This document shows, piece after piece, positions 1 to 6,820 of a stretch of 6,820 nucleotides of DNA. A model generated the notes under the pieces. It was given only the letters and a program-made list of their open reading frames with translations. It made no database searches and was not told the DNA's origin. The DNA comes from Chloroflexota bacterium. Its GTDB lineage: Bacteria; Chloroflexota; Dehalococcoidia; SZUA-161. The stretch lies in NCBI GenBank assembly GCA_016865955.1, contig VGNW01000123.1:1-6820 (forward strand), read 5' to 3'. The position numbers and the translations under genes were made by a program. Each line of letters starts with the position of its first letter. Within the stretch, counting starts at the first letter, position 1.

Positions 1-91
1 TGCGGGTTTGCTTCTTTTTATTGTCATAGGCCAAGCTGGCGAAAGTGGGTCCCTGTATCATCGGCAGAACTCCTTGATTTTGATCTGCCAT
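1..91 (-). CDS. Partial hypothetical protein, N-terminal 30 residues
   Basis: An open frame begins with ATG at 91 and runs off the left edge of the window without a stop. The visible residues begin MADQNQGVLPMIQGPTF and end in a lysine-rich stretch (DNKKKQTR). An in-frame TAG 15 nt upstream makes this ATG the first possible start. Upstream is only a weak purine-rich stretch (GAGATAATA), not a clear ribosome binding site. The start lies 2 nt after the stop of the small frame at 94-192, so translational coupling is possible. I do not recognise the family, and 30 residues are too few to assign a function. It could be a chance frame; the open 5' end and plausible composition favour a real gene only modestly. 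Confidence 0.4.
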   Translation of the reverse strand, partial: MADQNQGVLPMIQGPTFASLAYDNKKKQTR

Positions 92-93
92 TA

Positions 94-192
94 TTATCTC
101 ATAAATCTATACTTATTCAGAGATTCCTTAGTTGATCCGCAGTAAATGCACTTGCCAATATACCTTGTTAGAAGTACTGGTTCAGGATTCAT
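94..192 (-). CDS. Tentative 32-residue protein with a CxxC motif
   Basis: A short ATG-initiated frame encodes 32 residues. The centre reads RYIGKCIYCGSTKESL, with Cys15 and Cys18 forming a CxxC followed by Gly-Ser. Such a pair resembles one half of a zinc knuckle or the first half of an HNH-type zinc site; the partner cysteines or histidines are not visible here. There is no convincing Shine-Dalgarno sequence. The stop codon is separated by 2 nt from the ATG of the partial gene at 1-91. It could be a genuine micro-protein, a decayed fragment of a longer zinc-binding protein, or chance. Function unknown. Confidence 0.25.
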   Translation of the reverse strand: MNPEPVLLTRYIGKCIYCGSTKESLNKYRFMR

Positions 193-294
193 TTGCCAAC
201 TCGCTTGTAGCAAGATATTGAAGCATAAGGAGCTTGATTTTAACTGACATAATTAAAATGATATAACTAAAAAAGTAAAACAAATTCGAAAGAA
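193..294. other. AT-rich intergenic stretch, no gene seen
   Basis: No convincing gene is visible. The part from about 240 to 295 is very AT-rich. A 22-codon minus-strand frame (MSVKIKLLMLQYLATS...) overlaps the start of the frame at 94-192, but it has no ribosome binding site or recognisable motif and is not called. No clear promoter was found, although any promoter for the frames at 1-192 would have to lie here. Confidence 0.4.
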
Positions 295-362
295 TCTGTC
301 CTGCTTTTTAGTCTTATTCGTAGCGGAAGTTGGATTTGAACCAACGGCCTTCGGGTTATGAG
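295..362 (-). pseudogene. Truncated duplicate of the tRNA-fMet 3' half
   Basis: These 68 bases match 892-959 at 63 positions with no gaps, in the same orientation and at a constant offset of 597. The copy starts inside the anticodon loop (CTCATAA on the minus strand). It includes the anticodon 3' stem, variable loop, T arm and acceptor 3' strand, then continues into the first arm of the tRNA terminator. The 5' half of a tRNA is absent. The mismatches fall at 305, 315, 319, 327 and 337. The one at 319 turns the encoded CCA into CGA, and those at 327 and 337 hit the acceptor and T loop. The second terminator arm is missing. It cannot make a tRNA. Its limits resemble the attachment repeats that integrative elements leave at tRNA genes. 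Confidence 0.88.
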
Positions 363-389
363 TCCTAAGCCGTCTGAGTTCGAATCCAC
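329..389. repeat. Imperfect inverted repeat made of two tRNA-3'-half-like arms
   Basis: The arm at 329-354 (GGATTTGAAC...ACGGCCTT on the plus strand) belongs to the tRNA duplicate. The arm at 366-389 reads as its reverse complement with a few mismatches and gaps (GGATTCGAAC...ACGGC-TT on the minus strand). A T-loop-like GTTCGAATCC is therefore visible on the plus strand at 378-387. Folded, the region gives a long interrupted hairpin centred near the anticodon-loop sequence. It lies just downstream of hicB and could cap its transcript, but no U-tract follows. The second arm may be a degraded inverted copy of the same tRNA half or the end of another tRNA. Confidence 0.6.
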
Positions 390-400
390 AGTTAGTGGGG

Positions 401-592
401 TTAGACCTCTATTTTAACCAGCTCTTCCTCTTCTTTCGGCTCAATGGGGGTGTTAAGCATATCCTCGGCGCCTATCTTTAGGGATTCGATAAGTTCCCTA
501 CGGGTCTTTTCCTGCGCGTTCACACCCGGCAAATCTATAAGCCAACCGATCCACCAATCCCCACTCTTCTTAATGACTGCCCTGTATTCCAT
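401..592 (-). CDS. hicB: HicB-family antitoxin (short form)
   Basis: This encodes 63 residues. The N-terminal part (MEYRAVIKKSGDWWIGWLID, then LPGVNAQEKTRRELIESLK) is the partial RNase H-like fold of HicB antitoxins: a beta strand, a strand with the conserved pattern leading to 'LPGV.A...T..E', then an amphipathic helix ending around residue 46. HicB proteins bind and block the HicA toxin. The C-terminus (residues 47-63, acidic, rich in Glu) carries no ribbon-helix-helix or helix-turn-helix domain, so DNA binding by this protein is not evident. The start is supported by a strong GGGAGGT ribosome binding site at 599-605 with a 6-nt spacer. It lies 19 bp after the hicA stop, the usual hicA-hicB order. 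Its own stop is 11 nt before the tRNA-like inverted repeat. Confidence 0.85.
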   Translation of the reverse strand: MEYRAVIKKSGDWWIGWLIDLPGVNAQEKTRRELIESLKIGAEDMLNTPIEPKEEEELVKIEV

Positions 593-611
593 TTGGTTAC
601 CTCCCTATCTG

Positions 612-791
612 TCAGGGAAATGGAATGTCTAAATCGCGACAAATTTTCTTGGCCAATTCGTTTACTATTTCATTATGCCTCGGAATTTCTGTCCTGAGCC
701 TTCCCCTCATGTAGATACTGTGCCGGCGTCCTTCGCGCAGGAGAAAAGCATTATGTTGTACCACATACCTTATCAATTCTTTTCGTTTCAT
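612..791 (-). CDS. hicA: HicA-family mRNA interferase toxin
   Basis: A 59-residue protein, MKRKELIRYVVQHNAFLLRE followed by GRRHSIYMRGRL and, further on, EIPRHNEIVNELAKKICRDL. This is the complete HicA pattern: an N-terminal helix, the 'LLREG..H.IY' strand region with the catalytic histidine (His24), the 'IPRH.EI' strand, and a C-terminal helix. HicA folds like a double-stranded RNA-binding domain and cleaves mRNA when free of HicB. Length is normal for the family. The ATG at 791 is the only good start, because an in-frame TAA lies 21 nt upstream. No strong Shine-Dalgarno sequence is visible, while hicB has an excellent one, which would favour antitoxin over toxin synthesis. A promoter lies just upstream (821-849), separated from the tRNA by a terminator. 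Confidence 0.9.
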   Translation of the reverse strand: MKRKELIRYVVQHNAFLLREGRRHSIYMRGRLRTEIPRHNEIVNELAKKICRDLDIPFP

Positions 792-794
792 ATT

Positions 795-806
795 GCGAAG
801 AATCGC
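795..806. promoter_or_regulatory. Small palindrome in the hicA leader
   Basis: GCGA(AGAA)TCGC is a 4+4 dyad between the putative -10 box and the hicA start codon. HicAB operons are commonly self-repressed through palindromes near the promoter, so this is a candidate operator or a small leader hairpin. It is short and could be chance. Confidence 0.2.
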
Positions 807-820
807 CCGTTACATATTAT

Positions 821-849
821 ATCATAGTGTTTTGAACATATGGGCACAA
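821..849 (-). promoter_or_regulatory. Putative hicAB promoter
   Basis: On the minus strand TTGTGC (844-849) and TATGAT (821-826) are separated by 17 bp, in front of hicA. An overlapping TATAAT occurs at 816-821 but lacks a well-placed -35 box. The promoter lies beyond the terminator at 867-906, so hicAB is likely transcribed independently of the rRNA-tRNA unit. The -35 matches sigma70 only at its first three bases. Confidence 0.45.
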
Positions 850-866
850 CCAAGTTGAGCAAATGA

Positions 867-906
867 AAAAGGCAGGACATCTCCAGTGGACTCTGTCCTG
901 CCTTTT
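867..906 (-). terminator. Intrinsic terminator after tRNA-fMet
   Basis: A perfect 13-bp stem pairs 894-906 with 867-879 (GGCAGGACA core, flanked by A/T pairs) around a 14-nt loop. Reading on the minus strand it runs into TTTTTCATTT. It begins 8 nt after the encoded CCA of tRNA-fMet, so it should end the 23S-tRNA transcript. The first arm also occurs in the tRNA duplicate at 297-309, without its partner. Confidence 0.9.
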
Positions 907-959
907 AGTCTCATTGGTAGCGGGAGTTGGATTCGAACCAACGGCCTTCGGGTTATGAG
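892..959 (-). repeat. Direct repeat copy within intact tRNA-fMet and its terminator
   Basis: This is the intact partner of the 68-base duplicate at 295-362, with 63 of 68 positions identical. It spans from the anticodon loop of tRNA-fMet to the first terminator arm. The sharp loss of similarity beyond 959-962 marks one boundary inside the anticodon stem-loop. Confidence 0.85.
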
Positions 960-989
960 CCCGACGAGCTTCCACTGCTCCATCCCGCG
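915..989 (-). tRNA. Initiator tRNA-fMet (CAU), CCA encoded
   Basis: A complete 75-nt cloverleaf: acceptor CGCGGGA with TCCCGCT, D arm GAGC/GCTC, anticodon arm TCGGG-CTCATAA-CCCGA, T arm GTTGG-TTCGAAT-CCAAC, discriminator A, then CCA in the DNA. Three hallmarks identify it as the initiator: an unpaired first position (C1 opposite U72), three consecutive G-C pairs at the anticodon stem base next to the loop, and the A11-U24 pair in the D stem. The D loop is short (7 nt). Bacterial initiators more often have C1 opposite A72, so U72 is a variant. The gene lies 100 bp after the 23S 3' end with no promoter seen between, and is followed by a strong terminator, so it is probably cut from the rRNA transcript. 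Confidence 0.97.
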
Positions 990-1003
990 TCGTTCCCAAG
1001 CTA

Positions 1004-1056
1004 TCAGCTTTCAGCGGTCAGCAGTCAGAAGCTGAAGGCTGATTGCTGATTCCTGA
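1004..1056. repeat. Dyad of eight 7-nt-spaced TCAG/CTGA units
   Basis: TCAG-type units start at 1004, 1011, 1018 and 1025, exactly 7 nt apart. After a 3-nt centre the complementary GCTGA-type units start at 1031, 1038, 1045 and 1052, again 7 nt apart (the last reads CCTGA). The whole is an imperfect inverted repeat whose 5-nt cores pair while most 2-nt spacers do not. It fills the gap between the 23S processing stem and tRNA-fMet, and its outer unit overlaps that stem. It would fold in the transcript on either strand. Origin and role unknown. Confidence 0.75.
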
Positions 1057-1088
1057 ATACTGCTATTGGTTCTGTCTGAGGTTTAATG

Positions 1089-1098
<10 letters not shown>
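1053..1098 (-). other. 23S rRNA processing stem, trailer arm
   Basis: The transcript trailer here is complementary to the leader at 4068-4111. Conserved blocks are CTGAATACTG, GGTTCTGTCT, GGTTTA and TGTAGGTCAAGC, read on the plus strand, interrupted by a 3/5-nt internal loop and a few mismatches. Long stems bringing the two 23S ends together are the standard RNase III substrate in bacterial pre-rRNA. The innermost pairs belong to the mature 5'/3' helix. Confidence 0.85.
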
Positions 1099-4067
<2,969 letters not shown>

Positions 4068-4075
<8 letters not shown>

Positions 4076-4111
4076 TACAATAAACCCTAGACAGAACCTT
4101 TCAGTATTCAG
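4068..4111 (-). other. 23S rRNA processing stem, leader arm
   Basis: Partner of the trailer arm at 1053-1098. Pairing runs from the mature 5' end outward through GGTTTA, GGTTCTGTCT and CTGAATACTG. The outermost block abuts a boxA-like element at 4111-4123. Cleavage by RNase III within this stem would release pre-23S. Confidence 0.85.
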
Positions 4112-4123
4112 TTTTTAAAGTGC
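4111..4123 (-). promoter_or_regulatory. boxA-like antitermination element
   Basis: The minus strand reads GCACTTTAAAAAC, close to bacterial rRNA boxA sequences of the form TGCTCTTTAACA or GTGCTTTGAAAACTG. It lies in the 23S leader about 36 nt before the mature 5' end. Such elements recruit NusB and S10 so that RNA polymerase passes through structured rRNA. Position and sequence agree; function is inferred. Confidence 0.5.
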
Positions 4124-4135
4124 TTTTTTCAACAT

Positions 4136-4169
4136 TAAGTGCGGTCTGATGTCACTCAGACCGCACTTA
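4136..4169. other. 14-bp perfect hairpin in the 23S leader
   Basis: TAAGTGCGGTCTGA at 4136-4149 pairs fully with 4156-4169 around the 6-nt loop TGTCAC. No run of T follows on either strand, so it is not a typical intrinsic terminator. It lies between the promoters and boxA, where rRNA leaders often carry a boxB-like stem. It may also serve as a processing site. Confidence 0.7.
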
Positions 4170-4197
4170 GTAGACACCAGCCAAAAGACTTCGCGCT

Positions 4198-4225
4198 ATT
4201 ATGATGTGTTATTTCTATTGGTCAT
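4198..4225 (-). promoter_or_regulatory. Possible second 23S promoter
   Basis: ATGACC (4220-4225) and CATAAT (4198-4203) on the minus strand are 16 bp apart, downstream of the stronger promoter at 4245-4273. Tandem promoters are common in rRNA operons. The match is moderate (4/6 and 5/6), and the region is AT-rich enough for chance. Confidence 0.3.
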
Positions 4226-4244
4226 ATGTAGCTCGCAATTGATT

Positions 4245-4273
4245 AGTATACAGCTACAATCATACCTTGTCAA
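4245..4273 (-). promoter_or_regulatory. Strong sigma70-type promoter of the 23S-tRNA unit
   Basis: A perfect TTGACA at 4268-4273 and TATACT at 4245-4250 on the minus strand are separated by exactly 17 bp. Seven A residues (complement of 4290-4296) followed by TT lie about 50 bp upstream of the expected start, as an UP element would. Transcription should begin near 4238 and give a leader of about 160 nt before mature 23S. Confidence 0.85.
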
Positions 4274-4319
4274 GTGGCGCGAAGGGCAATTTTTTTGAAG
4301 CTAAGCGCTAAAACTTGTG

Positions 4320-4357
4320 ACCCAGGGGCGTCCTTCCACGGAAGGACGCCCCTGGGT
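4320..4357 (-). terminator. 18-bp hairpin after the CoA-transferase operon
   Basis: Bases 4320-4337 and 4340-4357 are perfect reverse complements (core CCCAGGGGCGTCCTTCC) with a 2-nt centre, so the effective loop is about 4 nt. It starts 8 nt after the stop codon of the CoA-transferase gene. The minus strand after the stem holds only a short TTTT within ACAAGTTTTAG, so termination efficiency is uncertain. It may instead protect the mRNA 3' end. It insulates the operon from the rRNA promoter. Confidence 0.65.
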
Positions 4358-4365
4358 ACGCATTT

Positions 4366-5586
4366 CTAAGCCAGCACTCCAGCGCCGATGAGTTCGGCAA
4401 ACTCGGCATCGCCCATGTGCAGAATCTCTTTGCAGACATACTCCGTATGCTCTCCAAAGGAGGGGAAGGGGCGTTGTGGATGCGCCGGTGTCCTGGACAG
4501 CTTGAACGGAGGCAACTCGGTGAGGTGCTTGCCCATCTCGGCGTGTTCTATCTCGAAGAAATGCCCGCGATGTTTTATCTGCGGGTCTTTGTCCACTAAA
4601 TCCTCGCCGGTCTGCAGCACACCTGCCGCTACACCGACTGCCTGAAGCTTCGCCATTAGCTCTTCGGCTGTCTGGTTTCCTGTCCACTTTCCAATGAGCT
4701 TGTCCATCTCATCCTGATGTTTTGTCCGGTGCAGCAGTGTGTCGAATTTGGGGGACTTGGTCCATTCCGGGCCGCCCATAACTTTACATAAAGATTGCCA
4801 CTCATCGTCAGTGGCTACCGCTATGGCAATCCATCTCTGCTTGCCTTTGCAGGGATAGACGCCGTGCGGAGCATAGCCGGGGTTGCGGTTGCCCATGCGG
4901 TCCTGAATATTACTGTTTGCCACGTAGTCCATTACCACCGGTGCCGCCAGGTGCACGCTGGCTTCCAGCATGGCGAGGTCGATATACTGTCCCTTGCCGG
5001 TGCGGTGGCGAAAATCGAGAGCCGACATCAATGCGATGAGCACGTACCAGGGCGCTATATAGTCGGTATAGGCAGCCACCGGCAGCGAGGGCGACCTATC
5101 GGGCCAGCCCAGAAGCTGTACGAAGCCGTTGGTCGCCTGCAAGACCTGACCGAAGGAGGGCTGCTGGGAGTGCGGCCCGGTCTGTCCTACCATGGTCATG
5201 CTGAGCATGATGATGTCGGATTTCACCTGTTTCAGCACATCGTAGTCCAGTTGCAGCTTGGACATGACGCCCGGGCCGAAGGTCTCGAGAACTATGTCGG
5301 CGCGCTGCACCAGCTTTTTGACCACTTCTTTGCCTCGCGGCTCGCGCAGATTTATGTTGATGCTGTACTTGCTGGAGTTGTAGTTGGCGAAAACGCCGCT
5401 GGCGTTCAAGCCCATAGCGCCGGGCTTGAACGGAGTCATCAGCCTGGTGCCATCGGGTCTGGTGGCTGACTCAATCTTAATCACTTCGGCGCCGTGGTCG
5501 CCGAGGTATTTGGTGACAATGGGTCCGGTGAAGACCCAGGAGAAATCCACTACCTTAAGCCCTTGCAGAGCGTATTTCTTCGTCAT
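4366..5586 (-). CDS. Family III (CaiB/BaiF) CoA-transferase
   Basis: A complete 406-residue protein of normal family length. Such enzymes move CoA from an acyl-CoA donor to a carboxylic acid in the cytoplasm, through an acyl-aspartyl intermediate. Visible signatures: LKVVDFSWVFTGPIVTKYLG (residues 10-29) leading into GAEVIKIES (32-40), NSSKYSININL (70-80), ADIVLETFGPGVM (96-108), GQTGPHS (134-140), and a candidate catalytic Asp175 in AAYTDY just before an Ala/Leu-rich helix, equivalent to Asp169 of formyl-CoA transferase. RTGKGQYIDLAMLEAS follows (195-210). The start is fixed by AAGGAGA at 5593-5599, 7 nt before ATG. It lies 21 bp after a second CoA-transferase, so the pair is probably co-transcribed and might form a heteromer. 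The substrate cannot be told from sequence; this family includes carnitine, oxalate, benzylsuccinate and bile-acid enzymes. Confidence 0.93.
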   Translation of the reverse strand: MTKKYALQGLKVVDFSWVFTGPIVTKYLGDHGAEVIKIESATRPDGTRLMTPFKPGAMGLNASGVFANYNSSKYSININLREPRGKEVVKKLVQRADIVLETFGPGVMSKLQLDYDVLKQVKSDIIMLSMTMVGQTGPHSQQPSFGQVLQATNGFVQLLGWPDRSPSLPVAAYTDYIAPWYVLIALMSALDFRHRTGKGQYIDLAMLEASVHLAAPVVMDYVANSNIQDRMGNRNPGYAPHGVYPCKGKQRWIAIAVATDDEWQSLCKVMGGPEWTKSPKFDTLLHRTKHQDEMDKLIGKWTGNQTAEELMAKLQAVGVAAGVLQTGEDLVDKDPQIKHRGHFFEIEHAEMGKHLTELPPFKLSRTPAHPQRPFPSFGEHTEYVCKEILHMGDAEFAELIGAGVLA

Positions 5587-5607
5587 TATAGTTCTCCTTC
5601 GCCCAGA

Positions 5608-6820
5608 TTAAATAACGTTCTCTTTCTTCAGGATGGCGAGCTCGTTTTTGGAGAAACCCAGCTCCTTTATGTAAATATCATCATTGTGCTCGCCGATGAG
5701 GGGTGCCCTTTTTCCCATCTGCCATGCAGTCTCGGTTGACCTGAAATAGGGTCCGGGGTAGGTGATGGATGTCCTCAACTCGGGATGTTTCACCTGCACC
5801 CAGAAATCCCTGGAGGCAAGCTGGGGCGATTCGTAGAGGTCTTTGGCGTTATTCACGGGCTGAAGCACGTTTTTCTGTCTCACCGCCTCCTCGTGCAGCT
5901 CCCGTTTGGTGTGTCTGAGGAAGTATTTGCCAATCTCGGCTTCCCATTCGTTGATCTGCTCCTGAGGCACTTCGGTGAAGCTGAGCGTAGTCCAGCTTAT
6001 GTCTTTCATCTTTTCGCCCAGACCCTCCTTGTTCATCGAGGCTATGAGGTCGTTCATCACCTCGGCGCCCGGCTGCGCCATGAGCAGGCGGTAGCAGACA
6101 TAGCCGTCTTTGCAGGGCCAGATGAGGCGGTAGGTGACGCCCAGACGCTTCCAATAGCTGCCCTCTCTGGTATGGATAATCTGCTTGAGCAGAAACCAGT
6201 CGTGTGGGGCGTAGCATAGTGTCCAGACCATCGATTCCTGCATGGAGACATCGACATGCTGCCCCTCGCCCGTTTGTTGCCGATAATAATGGGCGATGAG
6301 CGTGCCCACTGTTGCCTGCAGGCTGCTCTGCATGTAGGACTGGTCGCTGCTGAAGCGAACAGGCGGCCGGTCGGAGTCCCCGCAGATAAAGGTATATCCT
6401 GCCATGGACATGGTAACGAGGTCGGGTGAGTTAAACAGGCTGTAAGGGCCGGTCTGCCCGAAGGGCGTGATAGATGTCAGGATAATTCTGGGATTGACCT
6501 TGCTCAGGTCTTTGTATCCCAGCCCCAGCCTGTCCAGATAGCCCGGTTTGAAGGTTTCGAGGACGAAATCGGCTTTCTGAGCCAGTTTCTTGAAAATCTC
6601 CTGACCGTCTCTGGTCTCCAGGTTGAGTGTGATGCCTCGTTTATTGAGGTTGAAAGCGAACCAGGAAAGGCTTTTCTCGGGGTCGGGTATGTCCTTGTAG
6701 AAGGGACCGACATTTCGGGAAGGATCGCCCCCCGGCTTTTCCACCTTGATTACATCTGCGCCGAGCTCGGCGAGGATTTTGCCGCAGAAGGAACCCCTGT
6801 CGTCGGTGAGGTCCAGGACG
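5608..6820 (-). CDS. Family III (CaiB/BaiF) CoA-transferase, 5' end beyond the window
   Basis: The frame is open to the right edge and shows about 403 residues, lacking probably only the first ten or so. The first visible residues are VLDLTDDRGSFCGKILAELG, then ADVIKVEKPGGDPSR, the standard family N-terminus, so the GTG at 6744 is internal and not the start. Further signatures are NLNKRGITLNLE, ADFVLETFKPGYLDRLGLGY, FGQTGPYS, and a candidate catalytic Asp in RFSSDQSYMQSSLQ (about visible residue 159) before the TVGTLIAHYYRQQTGEGQHV stretch. The closing region has GPYFRSTETAW and APLIGEHNDDI. The protein is clearly distinct in sequence from the downstream paralogue. The two may act as separate enzymes or as two subunits, as known for benzylsuccinate CoA-transferase BbsEF. 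Substrate unknown. Confidence 0.93.
   Translation of the reverse strand, partial: VLDLTDDRGSFCGKILAELGADVIKVEKPGGDPSRNVGPFYKDIPDPEKSLSWFAFNLNKRGITLNLETRDGQEIFKKLAQKADFVLETFKPGYLDRLGLGYKDLSKVNPRIILTSITPFGQTGPYSLFNSPDLVTMSMAGYTFICGDSDRPPVRFSSDQSYMQSSLQATVGTLIAHYYRQQTGEGQHVDVSMQESMVWTLCYAPHDWFLLKQIIHTREGSYWKRLGVTYRLIWPCKDGYVCYRLLMAQPGAEVMNDLIASMNKEGLGEKMKDISWTTLSFTEVPQEQINEWEAEIGKYFLRHTKRELHEEAVRQKNVLQPVNNAKDLYESPQLASRDFWVQVKHPELRTSITYPGPYFRSTETAWQMGKRAPLIGEHNDDIYIKELGFSKNELAILKKENVI

Larger units (their letters stand above)
363..959. mobile_element. Possible tRNA-inserted hicAB unit bounded by 68-bp direct repeats
   Basis: The intact tRNA-fMet sits at one end (its 3' half at 892-959), and a diverged copy of the same 3' half sits at the other (295-362). 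The 597-bp repeat unit between them holds only hicA, hicB, their promoter and the tRNA terminator. An integrated element that restores the tRNA 3' end and leaves a second copy at its far end gives this arrangement. No integrase, excisionase or transposase frame is present. If an element was here it has been reduced, or the unit arose by tandem duplication plus insertion. The repeats are seen; the mobile origin is inferred. Confidence 0.3.

Noticed and set aside
444..632. A 62-codon plus-strand frame
   Set aside because: It is antisense to hicB and lacks protein-like features; hicB has a strong ribosome binding site and family match.
817..999. A 60-codon minus-strand frame reading KAVGSNPTPAT
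   Set aside because: It is the translation of tRNA-fMet plus its terminator, a well-known kind of false ORF.
1004..1056. CRISPR-like array
   Set aside because: The units are only 7 nt apart with 2-nt spacers and are arranged as a dyad; there are no repeat-spacer lengths or cas genes.
990..1088. A possible 5S rRNA between 23S and tRNA-fMet
   Set aside because: Only about 100 bases are available, occupied by the processing arm and the heptad dyad, and no conserved 5S motif occurs.
4274..4300. T7 run on the plus strand as an intrinsic terminator
   Set aside because: No stable GC-rich stem precedes it on the plus strand. On the minus strand it is an A-tract at the right distance from the 23S promoter to act as an UP element.
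4795..5469. A 224-codon plus-strand frame
   Set aside because: It is antisense to the CoA-transferase gene, whose family motifs are unmistakable; the frame has no recognisable domain.
5785..6257. Frames on both strands overlapping the partial CoA-transferase (144, 122 and 66 codons)
   Set aside because: They are shadows in other frames of a gene with clear family III motifs.

Overview
The window comes from a bacterial chromosome, and every gene that can be called reads on the minus strand, right to left. A complete 23S rRNA gene fills the middle. Two family III CoA-transferase genes lie upstream of it. Downstream are an initiator tRNA, a hicAB toxin-antitoxin pair and a small AT-rich, poorly conserved end. 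The 23S gene has neither a 16S nor a 5S gene beside it. With the tandem CoA-transferases, this fits an uncultured anaerobic bacterium, perhaps a Chloroflexota/Dehalococcoidia relative. That assignment is an inference from general genome habits, not something the sequence proves.

Layout in the direction of transcription. (1) 6820-5608 and 5586-4366: two CaiB/BaiF CoA-transferases 21 bp apart, one transcription unit, the first cut by the window edge, ending at a perfect 18-bp hairpin (4320-4357). (2) 4273-4076: rRNA promoter region with a consensus-like -35/-10 pair, an upstream A-tract, a possible second promoter, a 14-bp hairpin and a boxA-like element. (3) 4075-1089: 23S rRNA, bracketed by a long complementary leader/trailer processing stem. 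(4) 1066-990: a short dyad built from eight 7-nt-spaced units. (5) 989-915: initiator tRNA-fMet with encoded CCA, then a strong intrinsic terminator (906-867). Parts 2 to 5 look like one transcript, 23S-tRNA-fMet. (6) 849-401: hicA-hicB with its own promoter. (7) 389-295: a 93 percent identical copy of the tRNA-fMet 3' half in direct orientation, joined to a degenerate inverted copy. (8) 192-1: two tiny tentative ORFs, the second running off the left edge.

The most notable structure is in 6 and 7. A duplicate of the tRNA 3' half, starting inside the anticodon loop, lies 597 bp from the intact tRNA and brackets hicAB. This is the geometry left by integration at a tRNA gene, but no integrase is present, so it could equally be a relic or a local duplication. 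The second point of interest is the 23S-tRNA-fMet unit without 5S, together with its well-defined leader and trailer architecture.
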